64,000 bases of DNA from Vitis vinifera (GCF_030704535.1 NC_081821.1:4231001-4295000), one strand, 5' to 3'; positions 47,111 through 59,809 are shown, numbered from the stretch's first letter. Made by a program: numbers and translations. The notes: generated from the sequence alone by a model not told the origin.

Positions 47111-49427
47111 GATACATATAAACTGGGCAGACTTGCTAGCAGAGACCGGAGATGACGGGTAAGAAATTAAGGTGCTATCTAAGGTCATATTTACAAGCGT
47201 GCGAGATTCAATGAATTCAATTGTCAACATTAAAATCTAATCGAAGTAGTTTAATCAATTTGGATGCATCAAAAACTAAATACCTAATTTTTTTAATAAA
47301 ATAATTTTTTAAATTAAAAACATTTTCTAAAATTATTTTCGAATTCCTAAACTCTTAATCTTAAATGTACGTTTTCGTTCAACACCAAATCTGAATCGTA
47401 TGGAATCCCAAACCTCCTTGAACAAATGCCAAATTCCGAGTCAATACAAACTTGGACATGTCGCCGTAAAAAACATCAAATTTCAAACTTGGGCATGTCT
47501 CTGACCCGGCGTTTGGAGCCCTCATTTCAAAGAAGCCGAAGCTGCAATCATTGTCAATGGAAAAAACAATTTGGCTTCTTGAGGGTTGAGACACAACTAG
47601 AGCTACTCATGAGTCATGACCGGCATTGAATGAATCATCTCAAGCAAATGATCTATATATCACGTATTTGATTTTATTGGAGGATGGGATGCCACCCGTC
47701 CTTTGCTGACCCTGTTGTATGTGCCACTAGAATAGATAAACGGTGGTAGACAAGGGAGAAAATACTGCCAAATGGACCCAGACCTCTTATTAGCCACATG
47801 TTAGGAATTTTTTTCATATAAATGTGTAGTTTTATGAAATTTTTATAAACTATGTACAAAAATTTGATAATTATTGAAGTATTTTGAATTATATGATAAG
47901 TATTTTCAATTATTTCATGCTTGAAACATTATTTTTAGATTTATGATAATCTGTGAGATATTGGTAGAAAGTTATTTGTTAAATAGATCGTTTAAATATA
48001 AATTTATGTATTTAAATTTGAAATGGTATTTTAAATTTTTTTCTTATAAAATTTGTATTTTTATCATAAATCTCCATTATTTTTTTTGAAAGTATACAAT
48101 AAAAGGTTATAAAAGAGTTGGAAAGACGTATTTTTTTTATCTCTACCCTATTTATAAAAGAGATGGTTTCGCAATTCTTTAATACCTAAAATGAGTATGG
48201 AGAAGTTAAAATTATTTACAAATAATTGAAGTTGCTCTTTATTAAATTCCTCTATGATATACAATTTTTCCAATAAGAAAATCAATGATCTTTCAAGACA
48301 TGGTTAGAGGCGTATAGCATGTTTGTATGCTCTTATAACAAACTTTTCTATCACTTTTTAGTCTTATTGCGCATTATGTCAAAAATAATTAACTCCTTTT
48401 TTTTTTTTTAATGTCAGGTGGCTACGACAAGTGGTTAGTTCTAGAGGTCATCTCTTGTGAAGGACCTTACTCATAGAAGGGGTGATTTTTAGTATCTTCA
48501 AGGTTATGTGTCGTTTAGCTACAAAGACTTTTCAAATACTTCCAACTTTAAAATAGACTCATGTTGTTCGTTAGAGATTATGTATTTTAGTTAAATTGGG
48601 TAATCAGTACTACTACCTCTTTTTCTAAAATGGCCTCGAAGTTGGATGGCTAAAGGGTAGTACTAATTTGAGAGTGTTTTTGTTTTGTGTTTGCTTCATA
48701 CAATAATGAATTGACTATGTTTAATTTTTTTTTAACTTTTTATTTAATTGTTTAAATTAAAGAGAGAATTTATTATTGTTTTCTTGGACCATTACTTTTG
48801 GCTTAGAGATATAAATTTTCCTTAAATTTATTTGAAAATTATATCATGTCATCTTCAATTTATTATTTCTTTTCATACTGTCATTATTTTTAGTTTCAAT
48901 AAATAAAATTATTTTTTAAAAATAAATAAATAAATAAACCTCAAGTGGGTCTCGAACGTGTGATTTAGATGTTTTGTTTGCTCCTTGGACTCATGTGTGG
49001 GGTGACAATGGATTGTCTATGGGGTTAATATTGTACTGAGATAAGAAATATTAACCTGAACATTAGTCATTTAATAATCGTGACAAAATATCTGTAACAT
49101 GACTCATTTATTCCAACATACTATTTAACTGATTTAATAAATATGTTAGGTTGATGCGCACAGGCCTCCTTTTGTGGCTGCTCGAGGCTTGAGCCTGTAA
49201 ACCATTTGCATAAATCTTGTTCTTTCTATTGCAAGGAAAAGAGAAAGCCTAAATGCTCAAGTAGTATTTTAATAGAAGAAATAAGTCTTAAGTAATTTTG
49301 CATTGCCACTTACTAAAAGTAGTACTTCAAACTCTTTATGAAATATGTCATACATGCACGTGCTAATATTTGAACACCATCCCATTACAAAGCCCCTTAT
49401 ACAAAATACAATATAAAGGTAGGAATT
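47111..49427. other. AT-rich intergenic stretch
   Basis: Part (about 47580-48000) repeats 45480-45900. No gene or complete element is seen. Confidence 0.5.
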
Positions 49428-51741
49428 TTAAGCAGCTAATCGATAAGTTGGTATGGCTAACAAGTGATCAGCCCTCGGCATTGTCAAACCAAATTTCTCT
49501 TTCATGTTCAATTCGTTAGGTGGTGTGTCATTTGGTAACTTCCAATTGAAACAATGCACTAACTGAGATACTACGAGTCGAACATTTATTAGACCCAATT
49601 GAATTCCAGGGCACATTCAACGACCTGATCCAAATGGAGTGAGTTCAAAATCATGCCCTTGAAGGTCAATATTGTTTTCAGCGAACCTCTCAGGAAAGAA
49701 TTCTTCAACATTGTTAGACCAAACATTAGGATCTCTTCTAATTGTCCACGCATTTATCAGAATTCTTAACTTCTTAGGTATGTAATATCCATTAATTACA
49801 ATATCTTCCATAGACTCATGTGGAATTAGAAGTGGTGTAGTAGGATGCAGCCTTAAGGTTTCTTTCACCACCATATTCAAGTAGTCCAAATTTTCCAAGT
49901 CAGACTCTTCCACCATTCGACGCATGCCAACTACATTCTTTAACTCTTCTTGAAGTTGTCTCATCACTCTTGGATGCCTTAGTAGTTCAGAGAGAATCCA
50001 CTCAATTGAAGTAATTGAAGTGTCAGTTCCACCCGCAAGTGCATCCAAGATGATTGCTTTGACATTTTTTCGATCAATCGCATATAACGACTCATCCTCA
50101 TAATTGTTTGACTTATTCATTAGTGATAGCACAACATCAATGAAATTCATATGATTTACTTCATCTTTGCTAACATCTTGTATATGCTTATCAATTATCT
50201 TCTCCAAGAATTCATCTATAGCCTCACTATTTGTGCGAAGGAGTTGAGTCGGTCCCTGAAAATGAAAAATGCTTATAAATGTTTTCTCATAAACTAGCTA
50301 ACATGCTAATACATATTGCATATTCTCTTATACAAAACATTTATTGTGATAAATTTATAGAAATTCCATGAAACATTCAAAAGCAAACAAAAACAAAAAC
50401 AAAAATGAAAAAGTACTGAGCGAACACTTCAGAAGAAAATTAATATTATTTGAAAATTATTAAAGAATTAAAGTGTTTATAATTTAGTAACTTTTTAATT
50501 ATTTATTTCATTAATAATATTTATTATTAATATACTTAAATTTTATAAATGCAAAGTATTATATTATTTTATTAAATATATAAAAATATTTTGTATATAT
50601 TAAATAAAAAATTTATTAGTATTTTTTTTTCTTTTTGCATATAATAATTTTTTTTATCATTTTTTTTTCATTTTGAAAAATGAGTAATACAAAAAAATTA
50701 AAAACGTTTTTATTCAAGCTTCACTCGTTGTCTACAAATGGAGGCTTCACTACCCATAAGAGCCATCAAGGGAAACGTAGTTTCAAGGCTAGAAATATCG
50801 AAAATAAACTGGAATATGGAACTCTTTCCCCATTGGCTTCTTGACTTCTTCCATGCGAGGAGTTATTTCCCTCACTCATGATGAAGCAAATATATTACCA
50901 ATTTTTACAGAGAATTTAGTTGAACTAACCATTTATTTGATGATGATTAATGGTTTTAAGAAGTGTTTTTAGTATTTTTAAACACTTAAAATTTATTGTT
51001 TTTTAGTATTAAAAATATTAGAAACACTTCCTAAAATTAATAATAAATATATTCTAAAAATGTGTTTATCAACATTTTTTTTAAATATTTTTAATGAAAC
51101 TATTTTCTTTATAAGTATTTTGAAAAAAATCTGGCATTCGAAAGTGATTCTAAAAAGTGTTTCTAATATTTCTAACACTTAAATGATAAAAATTTTCAAA
51201 TATTAAAAATATTAAAAGTACTTTCTATAATTATTGTCAAATAAATTCTAAGTGTTTTTACATAAAACATTATAAATGAATTTTTACAAATGATTTTTAG
51301 ATTTTTTAAAATAATTTTTAAATTTTATAATACAAATAATTTATTTATTTATTAAATATTTTTAAAATTAAAAACACTTTTTAGAATTATAAACGACTAA
51401 AACTATCTATCTATAGTAAATGAAACCTAATATTTGATATATCATATTTAATTGAATATAAGATAAATAAACTATAAGATAATATATTTTATGACATAAA
51501 AAAGTATACCACCTTTTATTTATGTTACCTCATTTCTTAAATAAATAAATAAATGTAAAGGCATTTTAATAGGTATGGATGACATATAATAAGCTATAAG
51601 AAAATAGCATCAAGGTACCTGAAGGTCAAGAGGGCCTAGGAATGGCACATAGTCTGCAAGATTAAAAGTTCCTGCCAACCTAGTGAACTCTCGAATTAGT
51701 GTTTTCAAGTCAATAATCTGGACCTTGTTACGTCCAAAAAC

Positions 51742-52546
51742 TGTTGTCGCCTCGCGTATCCGATGGTCCACGTTGCTGCTATATGGATGGACACGTGATT
51801 CTCAACACACAAGGGGTTCTTGATTCAGTGGTTGCACCTGCAAAAGGCATCCGGACAGGGTGTCCGGACGCACCCTCCGATGGTTTTATTAGCCATGGTG
51901 AGAAAGAGATATATAAATCAGTTGGCCTTTTTCTAGGTATCAAGAGGTTACCAGGGGATCCCCTTTTTTCTTCGTGCGAAGGTATATATATCCAGCTTCA
52001 GGGGTACTGTTCCTCTCATTAATGGTGAGGAGATCTTTTCTGTTGTGATGATGACAATAGGTGTTAGTAGGAGCACTATCATCCTACGAATGGCTGTCAG
52101 AGACTATGGTAGGTGATGCGGCCGTCAGAGATCGTGGGAAGCGATTATGCAGAATGATCGTGGGAAGTGACTTGCTGTCACTTCCTCTTGTCTTCTCATT
52201 CTGCAGGTGATGGGATGTGGGCCATGGCTGCTTGTTGTGATTGCGTGTAAGACTCGCTTTACTTTAATTGACCATCCAGAAGATTTATATCCGGATGGCT
52301 CATGCTGATTATCCGGATGTGTTGTGGAGACTATCCGGATGTGTACGCTCTGCCAGCGTCGTTTGCTCTTCCTTGGATAGGAGAAGATGAAACGTCGTTT
52401 GCCTTTCCTTGAGGCGGTCCGGATAGGATAACTGCACCATGCATATCCTTAGGGGAATCCGGATGATGATGGTCCGGCTGATAACACGTGCCACGCGTCA
52501 CTATGAGCTGCGTGCCACGTGTTTCCCAAGGGGAGGGGTCCCTACA
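51742..52546 (-). repeat. 3' LTR of the gypsy element
   Basis: 805 bp. By direct reading it differs from 61669-62473 at three positions (near 51971, 52030 and 52534). It contains several TCCGGAT words between 52288 and 52465 and a TATA-like GGATATATATACC on the minus strand near 51980-51992. Confidence 0.95.
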
Positions 52547-52562
52547 TTGCCCCCCTTTTTAA
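52547..52562 (-). other. Polypurine tract of the gypsy element
   Basis: The minus strand reads AAAAAGGGGGGCAA directly before the 3' LTR, the expected plus-strand primer site for reverse transcription. Confidence 0.85.
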
Positions 52563-52774
52563 CTTGCCTATTTTGCCTAAAAAATGGGCGGGTTAAAAAT
52601 AACTGGCTTTTGAAAACTGAAGAAGTCCCTTCGTCTGACTGGGCCACGTGGCGAGTGGGGGTGCGGAAGCCAAAAAGGCATTTATGACGAGCCGCCGACC
52701 CTGCGTATCCCCAGACAATATGTCGTTTCAATGATAACATGGCTGTTGGTTTGGCTTTCCGAGGGGCTGTCCTG

Positions 52775-52784
52775 CTATAAATAG
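52775..52784 (+). promoter_or_regulatory. TATA box of the antisense gene
   Basis: The plus strand reads CTATAAATAG, a near-perfect plant TATA box. It is followed about 30 bases later by a pyrimidine-rich CTACTGCATTCTC stretch suited to a transcription start. The ATG is at 53251, giving a leader of about 440 bases. The box is outside the LTR, so this gene has its own promoter. Confidence 0.75.
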
Positions 52785-53250
52785 GGCACTGTACCTCTTT
52801 TTGTATTTTTCCTACTGCATTCTCTTGAGAGTCTTTCTTCTTACTGCTTTTTCTACGCCCTTTGCTTTTCTGAGAAAAAAACTCCGAAAGCTCTTTTGTA
52901 CCAGTGCTTTTGTATCGCGACTTTGTTGGTTTGCTGCTGGTGATTTTGTATCAAGGCGGTACCCGTTCTTCTTCTTCGGTGCTGTATTTGGTACGTATCT
53001 CTTTGCTACTGCCGTTCCTTTGGTTGCGTTTGCTGGTTCTTTACACTTGTTTTCTGGCTTGCTTGGGCATTGTTTTGGACGAGTCGTTTGCAATTGTTGT
53101 TGAATGTTGGTACTTTGTTGTTGTTTGGAGGGGTTTTTGAGGGGTTTTTCTAACGGCTTTGAGTTAGGGTTTGTGTATTTTCTGATTGCTTGGTCTGAAC
53201 CGTTTGCATTGTTTTTGCGTGTAGATTTTGCTTTGGCTTTGTGGTAAGAA

Positions 53251-55675
53251 ATGGCTCCAAAAAAGACTGTTTCGTCTGTCCGGGTCAGCGAGGCTGGCGA
53301 AAAGGCGATAGATAAACTAAATGCGAAGGAGTTCCGGGAGCGATTCCGCATCCCCCATGACGTATTGATAGACCTGGTGAACGAGGAGGCGGCTATGCCT
53401 ACTGAGAAAGGTGGAAAAAACGCTATCCTCTTCACAAAGGAACAATTCAACGCGGGGCTCCGGTTCCCTCTGCCAGCCTTGTTCAAGGAATTCCTCCACT
53501 TCTCTCAGATTCCACCCATCTTCATTCATCCCAACCTTGTCCGGGTGCTGATGGGAGGCAGCATTATCAACATGCTGTACAGCCTCGACCTTACGCTACT
53601 GGAATTGTTCTTTGTCTATTCCCTGAAGAAAGCAAAGAATGATATCTTCAATGTGTCCGCTCACCTGCCCTCCCTTCAAATGGTGACAGAACTGCCAGAT
53701 TCGACAAAGGGAGGGGCGAAGGGGCTGGTGGCAGTCTGGGGTGGATGGGCGGGGCTATCGCAGCATCCGTCGAGGCCTTTTTCTCCGAATTATAGCTTAA
53801 AAACTCCGGGTAATCTTGTTTTGCGATTTTTTTTATCCGGATTTTGCTTTGCTGATTTTTTCTGATTTTTCCGGGCGGAATTCTCACCTTTTGTTGCTGA
53901 CAATGCAGGTTTGGAATTGAGGGGCCACCTTGTGGATTGGGTGGAAAAGGCCTCCTTTGCCTGTGTCTGCAAATTATTTGAAATAGATCCCAAGGAGAGG
54001 GCCTACAAAACATTGTTCTCGGCGCGGAATTTGACAGAGGTCGTCCGGGAGCCCCAGGAATATGTTATCAACATCCTTCCTAGGAAATTGGCAAAGGATG
54101 AGATAGTGCCTGGGGAGCATTATACAGTGAAAGAGCTCTCCCTCTATCAGGAAGCTAAAGAAGCTGACGCTGAAAGGCGGCGAAAGCTCCTGGAGGATAG
54201 AGATCAGAAAAAGACTGAAGGCACTATCCGGAAGGCTCCCGGACAGAAGCGGGGTCCGGACTCCCCTCCGAAGAAAACTTTAGGAAAAAGGGGGAAGCTG
54301 GTGAAGAAGCATGGGAAGGATGCGAAGGAACCCACTCCTCCCAAGGAGTTTCCTCCTCCACAAACTACCTATGAGGGGGAAGTAATGATAGAGGAGCCAG
54401 TAAATGCTGCTCCGCACTCTATCTCAAGCGACCCCGGGCGCATGTCGGGGTTGAATCACTCAGGTCCCTCCTTAGTCGCGGCTGCGCGTCTAGCCAACGT
54501 GGCTGAGGAAGCTGCATCTATCAACCATCCGGGCAACCTCAATCCGGATGCAGCTGAAACGGCCTTGTTAGAGGAAGCGGGGGCAGAAAGCCAAAGTCAG
54601 CCTTCCGACGACCCGGATCGCTTGGCCATAGTCCTGGTGAAAGGGCCTCCCCTCAAGAAGCCGCGTTTGACGCGCGATCTACAGTCCGGACTCTTTGAGC
54701 GACTTCAAGAGCGGCAGCAAGAGATTGAAATTAGCTGCGCTTCTGCCCATGACGCTCATCCGGATGGAGGCGAGGTGGAGATGGCTACTGAGACCTCAGC
54801 CGCTCCGGCAATAATTCCGGCTGAGGATGCATCCGGACCTATGTGCCCGGACGAAAATACGGGGGCTCCGATTCCGGGACACGAGCTACCCTCTCCTTCC
54901 TCATCCGAGGAGGAATCTGCTGATGATGCCGCTCCCGCCAGCCCTTTCAGCTACGCGGAGTTGGAAGCTAAGTTAAAGCAGATTACTCCTGACTGGAAAG
55001 CCATCAAGCCCTCTGCTAAGATGTTTGATATGATAGGAACGGTACACCGTTGTCTTGTGTTTTTGCTTTTTGACTTTTTGTTGCACTGATGTGTTTGTTG
55101 TAGTATGATTTATGTTTTTGCTTTTCTTGTTTGTGTGTTAGCTGGTGAGGGGCCTTCGCAGCATGTCTCAACAACACGCTCTTTTTACTCAGCTGCTGCA
55201 GACTGCAGACTATATGAGGACCTTCTCCTCTCGGCGCCAAGAGATTGAAAATCAGCTGCGTCTGAGAATGGAGGAGGCTGAGGCCAATTTATCCACCATG
55301 CGAGAGGAAAATGAAGCCCTCCGAGCGGAGCTGGCTGAGGCGAAGAATCGCGAAGAATCGACTGCGGGTTGCCTACATGAGGCGGAGGGTGAGGCAGCCC
55401 GGCTGAGGGATGAAGTGAGTCAACTCTGGACAGAAGTTTTGAATGAAAAGAAACAGAAGGAAGACTTGCAGCTGCGTCTGGATGTGCAAAAAGAGGAACT
55501 TGAACGGGAGTTTGCTGTGGAAAGGGAGGAACTTGCAACGGATTACCAGAAACAAGTGGATGATACATTTATCTTTGGGTATCGCTGCTGCATGAAGAAG
55601 AACGGTATAAAGCGAGATACCCCTTCAATTCCTCCAAGTGAAGAAAAGAAGCTCCATGAGAAACCTGCTCCCTGA
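53251..55675 (+). CDS. Antisense gene carried by the gypsy element (Transposase_28-like, coiled-coil)
   Basis: Exons are 53251-53809, 53909-55041 and 55142-55675. Both introns (99 and 100 bp) are GT-AG, and the spliced frame stays open for 564 plus 177 codons, about 741 residues. The N-terminal part (F-R-I-P-H-D-V, L-R-F-P-L-P-A-L, a helical F-F-x-x-Y-S-L-K stretch, L-P-D-S-x-K-G-x-A-K-G) resembles the plant domain annotated as putative gypsy-type transposon protein (PF04195, from memory). The middle is Pro/Glu/Ser-rich with a basic cluster (K-K-T-L-G-K-R-G-K-L-V-K-K) that could be a nuclear signal. The last about 130 residues are a heptad-rich coiled coil. It runs opposite to gag-pol, tail to tail with pol. 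Extra antisense frames are known in Tat-lineage elements; their function is unknown. Confidence 0.82.
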
Positions 55676-55770
55676 TAGTTTATCTCTTCTTGCAATTTTT
55701 CTGCTGTAATTTTTCCTTCTGTATATTTTTGTGGTCCGGATGTCTCTTTGTAATTACATTTACTCATATC

Positions 55771-55776
55771 AATAAA
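55771..55776 (+). terminator. Poly(A) signal of the antisense gene
   Basis: AATAAA about 95 bases after the stop codon, just before the end of pol on the other strand. T-rich and TGTA-containing sequence precedes it, as in plant 3' ends. Confidence 0.6.
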
Positions 55777-55812
55777 ACTTACTTCTTTCTCATTTGCACT
55801 TGTGTACACTTT

Positions 55813-58808
55813 CTACTGATAATACTGCTTTAAATTAAACACATTCCATGGTCTGAGTAACGGAGTGCCATCTAGCTTTTGTAAATGATAGGCTCCATTT
55901 TCATTTGCCTTAGACACTATGTAGGGTCCTTCCCAATTGGCTTGGAATTTTCCTGCGCCTACTTCAGCAGTATTTTCAAAAACTTTTCTAAGTACTAGCG
56001 TACCATTTTTGAAGTTTCTGGGCCTGACTTTTCGATTGTAATGCGCTGATACTCTTTGTTGATAATCTGCCATCCGGATGGATGCGCTTTCTCTGACTTC
56101 GTCTGCCCAGTCCAAATTTCTTCCTAGTTCCGTGTCGGCGTCTTTTTGCTTTGCTGCATCAGTCCGGATAGTAGGAAGACCTATTTCAGTGGGAATGACT
56201 GCATCCATTCCATATGTGAGGGCAAAAGGAGTATTTCCTGTTGGTCGTCCGGGTGTGGTTCGATAGGCCCACAGGACGCCGGGTAGTTCCTCCACCCACT
56301 TCCCTTTGGCTTGCTCCAGCCTTTTCTTCAAGGCATTGACTAGAGTTTTGTTTGTGGCTTCCGCCTGGCCATTGCTTTGAGGATAACGTGGCGTGGAGTA
56401 TGAATTCCGGATATTCAATTCCGAACAGAAATTCCTGAATGCAATGCTGTCAAATTGTGGACCATTGTCAGCTATGATGATTTGGGGAATCCCAAAGCGG
56501 CAAACAATGTTCTTCCATACGAACTTGGTAACATCTTTATCTTTGATGCTTGCATATGCTTCAGCTTCTACCCATTTACTGAAGTAATCAGTGGCGACAA
56601 GAAGGAATTTCTTTTGGGCGGGTGCTGCTGGGAGGGGTCCCACTATGTCCATGCCCCACTGTGCGAAAGGCCATGGGCCTGAGACCGATTTTAATGCGAC
56701 TGATGGTATATGTGGAATGGGAGCGTATCTTTGACATTTATCACATTTTTGGACATATGCTGCCGCGTCTTTCTTCATTGTTGGCCAATAGTATCCTTGT
56801 GAATGAGCTCTATGTGCTAGGGATCGTCCTCCCGTATGATTTCCGCATATTCCTTCATGTAACTCAGCTAACACATACTGGGCCTCTGAATGCCCAAGAC
56901 AGCGAAGATAAGGCCCTGTGAAGGATCGCTTGTACAGGTGCCCCCCAATCAGGGTGAAACGGGCAGCTTGCACCCGGATTTTGTGCGCTCGTTTAGGATC
57001 TTCGGGTAAAGTTCCTGTCCGGAGATATTCTGCAATATCATGCGTCCATTCTTGATCATCCGTTTGGTCTGCCTCAATGGAGTTGCAAGTGGAATTTTCT
57101 GCGACAGAGGGATTGGCTTGTACATGGATAGGCAATAGAATGGCTTCTCTGATGGGGAGGGAAGCAGCTATACCGGCCAAGACGTCAGCGCGCCCGTTGT
57201 CAGCTCGCTTAATTTTTTCAATTGTCCACTCGGTGAATTGCTGTAAGGTGCTTCTTACTTTGGCCAAATATCGCGCCATGCGTGAGTCCTTAGCCTCATA
57301 TTCTTTCTGGACATGCCTTACCACTAGTTGCGAGTCGCTATAGATTCGGAGTTTGGAGACGGATAGCGCAAGAGCGAGGTCCAATCCGGACAGGATGGCC
57401 TCGTATTCTGCTTCATTGTTAGACGCGGAGAATCCCAGCCGGATGGCCTGCTCCAGATGTTCCCCAGTTGGGGACTGCAATAAGAGCCCAACTCCAGAGC
57501 CTGATGAGCGTGAGGCTCCGTCAACTCGTAGAGTCCACCACTCCTGTTCACCTGATTCGTGGTGCTGGTCGGGTCTTCGTGAATATTCGAGCACGAAGTC
57601 GGCCATTACTTGGCCTTTTTTGGATAATCTGGGTTGGAATTCGATTCCAAATTCGCTCAATTCGATGGCCCATTGTAGCATTCGCCCAGTTAAATCTGGC
57701 TTGTGTAGAATGCTACGAAGGGGCTGGTCGGTCAGTACAATCACTGGGTGGGCTTGAAAATAGGGGCGGAGCTTTTGAGCAGCACTTCGAAGAGCTAAGG
57801 CTGTTAGCTCCATTTTTGAATACCTGGTTTCTACATCTGCCAAAGATCTGCTGACATAGTAGACAGGTTTCTGCTCCTTTGGCGAAGGGCAGCGGAATAG
57901 AACGACGCTGATTGCCCATTCTGAGACAGCTAAATACATATATAGCTTCTCCTTTGGGATGGGGCTGCTCAAGATGGGCGGATGCATAAGACAGTGTTTA
58001 ATTCTTTCCAACGCGTTTTGGCAATTGTCCGTCCATCCCTGCGTTCCAGCTTTTCGTATCGCTAAAAAGAAGGGTCGCAACTCATCAGTGAAGCGGGCTA
58101 TAAAACGTCCTAACGCAACGAGCTTGCCTGTGAGGCGTTGTAACTCCTTTTTGTTCCTGGGAGGAGGTGTCTCCATGACTGCTTTGACTTGATCCGGGCT
58201 GACTTCTATGCCTCTTTGGCTGACCATAAATCCCAGAAATTTGCCAGCACTCACGCCAAAGGCACATTTGGAAGGATTTAGCTTCATGTCATACTTTCGC
58301 AAGAGGTAAAATACTTCTTGTAAATGGAGGATATGCTGCTCTCGAGTTTTGCTTTTAACCACGATATCGTCAATGTATACCTCGACCGAGCGGCCTATCA
58401 GAGGTTTGAAGATTTTAGTCATCAATCTTTGATACGTGGCGCCAGCGTTTTTGAGTCCGAATGACATGACTTTGTAGCAATAGAGGCCGTGTGGCGTTAT
58501 GAATGCTGTTTTTTCTTCGTCATCCGGAGACATGGGAATTTGGTGATAGCCGGAGAAGGCATCCAAGAAAGAGAGCATCCCTTGCCCGGAAGTGGAATCC
58601 ACAATTTGATCTATCCGTGGTAAGGGAAAACTGTCTTTTGGACATGCATTATTGAGATTGGTGTAATCAACACAGACTCGCCATTTGCCCTCTTTCTTTG
58701 GTACCACTACTACATTTGCCAACCAATCCGGATAAGATACCTCTCTGATGAATCCGGCTTCCAACAATTTGTTAATTTCATCTTGGATAACTCTTTGTCT
58801 ATCCGGAA
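55813..58808 (-). CDS. Gypsy pol: RT, RNase H, archaeal-type RNase H, integrase
   Basis: The open frame extends upstream to 58836, but its first about ten codons come from an inverted LTR piece; true pol begins at P-D-R-Q-R. RT shows R-V-C-V-D-Y, F-L-D-A-F-S-G-Y-H-Q-I and the catalytic Y-I-D-D. The first RNase H follows (Y-Y-V-S-R-S-L, V-L-T-D-Q-P-L). A second RNase H (L-R-V-D-G-A-S, N-N-E-A-E-Y-E-A, I-Y-S-D-S-Q-L, N-G-R-A-D) is the extra copy typical of Tat elements. Integrase has the HHCC zinc site (H-E-G-I-C-G-N-H, C-D-K-C-Q-R-Y) and D-D-E residues in W-G-M-D-I-V-G-P, I-A-D-N-G-P-Q-F and N-G-Q-A-E-A-T-N-K. The frame is intact over about 1000 codons, so the insertion is young. It is cut off from gag-PR by the LTR piece at 58809-59077. 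Confidence 0.95.
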
Positions 58809-59077
58809 TGTAGGGACCCCTCCCCTTGGGAAACACGTGGCACGCAGCTCATAGTGACGCTTGGCACGTGTTATCAGCCGGACCATCATCATCCGGATTC
58901 CCCTAAGGATATGCATGGTGCAGTTATCCTATCCGGACCGCCTCAAGGAAAGGCAAACGACGTTTCATCTTCTCCTATCCAAGGAAGAGCAAACGACGCT
59001 GGCAGAGCGTACACATCCGGATAGTCTCCACAACACATCCGGATAATCAGCATGAGCCATCCGGATATAAATCTTCT
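58809..59077 (+). repeat. Inverted 269-bp LTR terminus inside pol
   Basis: The plus strand starts TGTAGGGACCCC and equals the complement of LTR bases 52278-52546, with about one difference. One edge is exactly the LTR end. It replaces the short region between A-A-R-P-I-R and P-D-R-Q-R, introduces a stop at 59076-59078 and so separates protease from RT. Confidence 0.93.
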
Positions 59078-59809
59078 ATCGAATGGGTCTGGCTGCTGGA
59101 AAGACGTTAAGCTTGTGAGAGGCGATAGAGGGATGAATTCCCTTCATATCCGAATGTGTCCATGCGAAGATGTCATGGTTACTTTGAAGGATATTCTGTA
59201 TGCTCTGGGTTTCTTCTTGTGTCATGAGGGAACTGATGTTTGTGAGGTGATCATTCTCTTCTGAGATTTGGATTGTTTGTAAGGGATCTGCTACCGGGGG
59301 ATCCTTGTCCACCGGACCCAATAATTGCTATTGGTCGCGCCAATGCTAGGTTCAGGGGGAGATGCATCCTCCTGGTTAGCGACTGCTTCACGTGCTATTT
59401 GGTAGCACTGGCGAGCGGCTAACTGGCTGCCATACAAGTCAGTTTGCCCTTCATTGGTGAGGAAACTCACCATTTGATGATATGTGGAAGGGATGACTTT
59501 CATGTAGTGAAGCCATGTGCGTCCCAAGATGATATTGAAGGGTGACAATTCTTGCACCACCGAGAATTGCACGTTGAGAGTGACTGGTCCAGCTCGAACT
59601 GGCAGTATAATGTCTCCTAAGGATGTTGTTGATGATCCGTTGAATCCGGATAAGATTCGTCCGGGGTTTTCGAGACCCGCGAGACTATGTCCCATATGGC
59701 CAATGACTGATGCTTGTACTAGATCGGCTGAACTGCCTGGATCAACCAAGATACGTCTTACATCAAAATCTCCTATTTCTAGAGAGAGGATGAGGGCGTC
59801 GCGATGTGG
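59076..59809 (-). pseudogene. Gypsy aspartic protease region and PR-RT linker
   Basis: In frame with gag after its stop, the sequence reads L-S-L-E-I-G-D-F-D-V then L-V-D-P-G-S-S-A-D-L, with the catalytic Asp as D-P-G-S, and ends at 59291. The linker continues in another frame (59076-59321: D-I-F-A-W-T-H-S-D-M-K-G-I, V-F-P-A-A-R-P-I-R). So a frameshift lies near 59320 and the linker then hits the inverted LTR piece. Confidence 0.85.

Noticed and set aside
52812..53486. 224-codon minus-strand frame opposite exon 1 of the antisense gene
   Set aside because: It is the complement of the leader and exon 1 of the plus-strand gene, which has the better supported structure. No gypsy domain is present in it.
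57353..57854. Two plus-strand frames of more than 120 codons opposite pol
   Set aside because: They are shadows of the RNase H/RT coding strand with no domain, promoter or splice sites.
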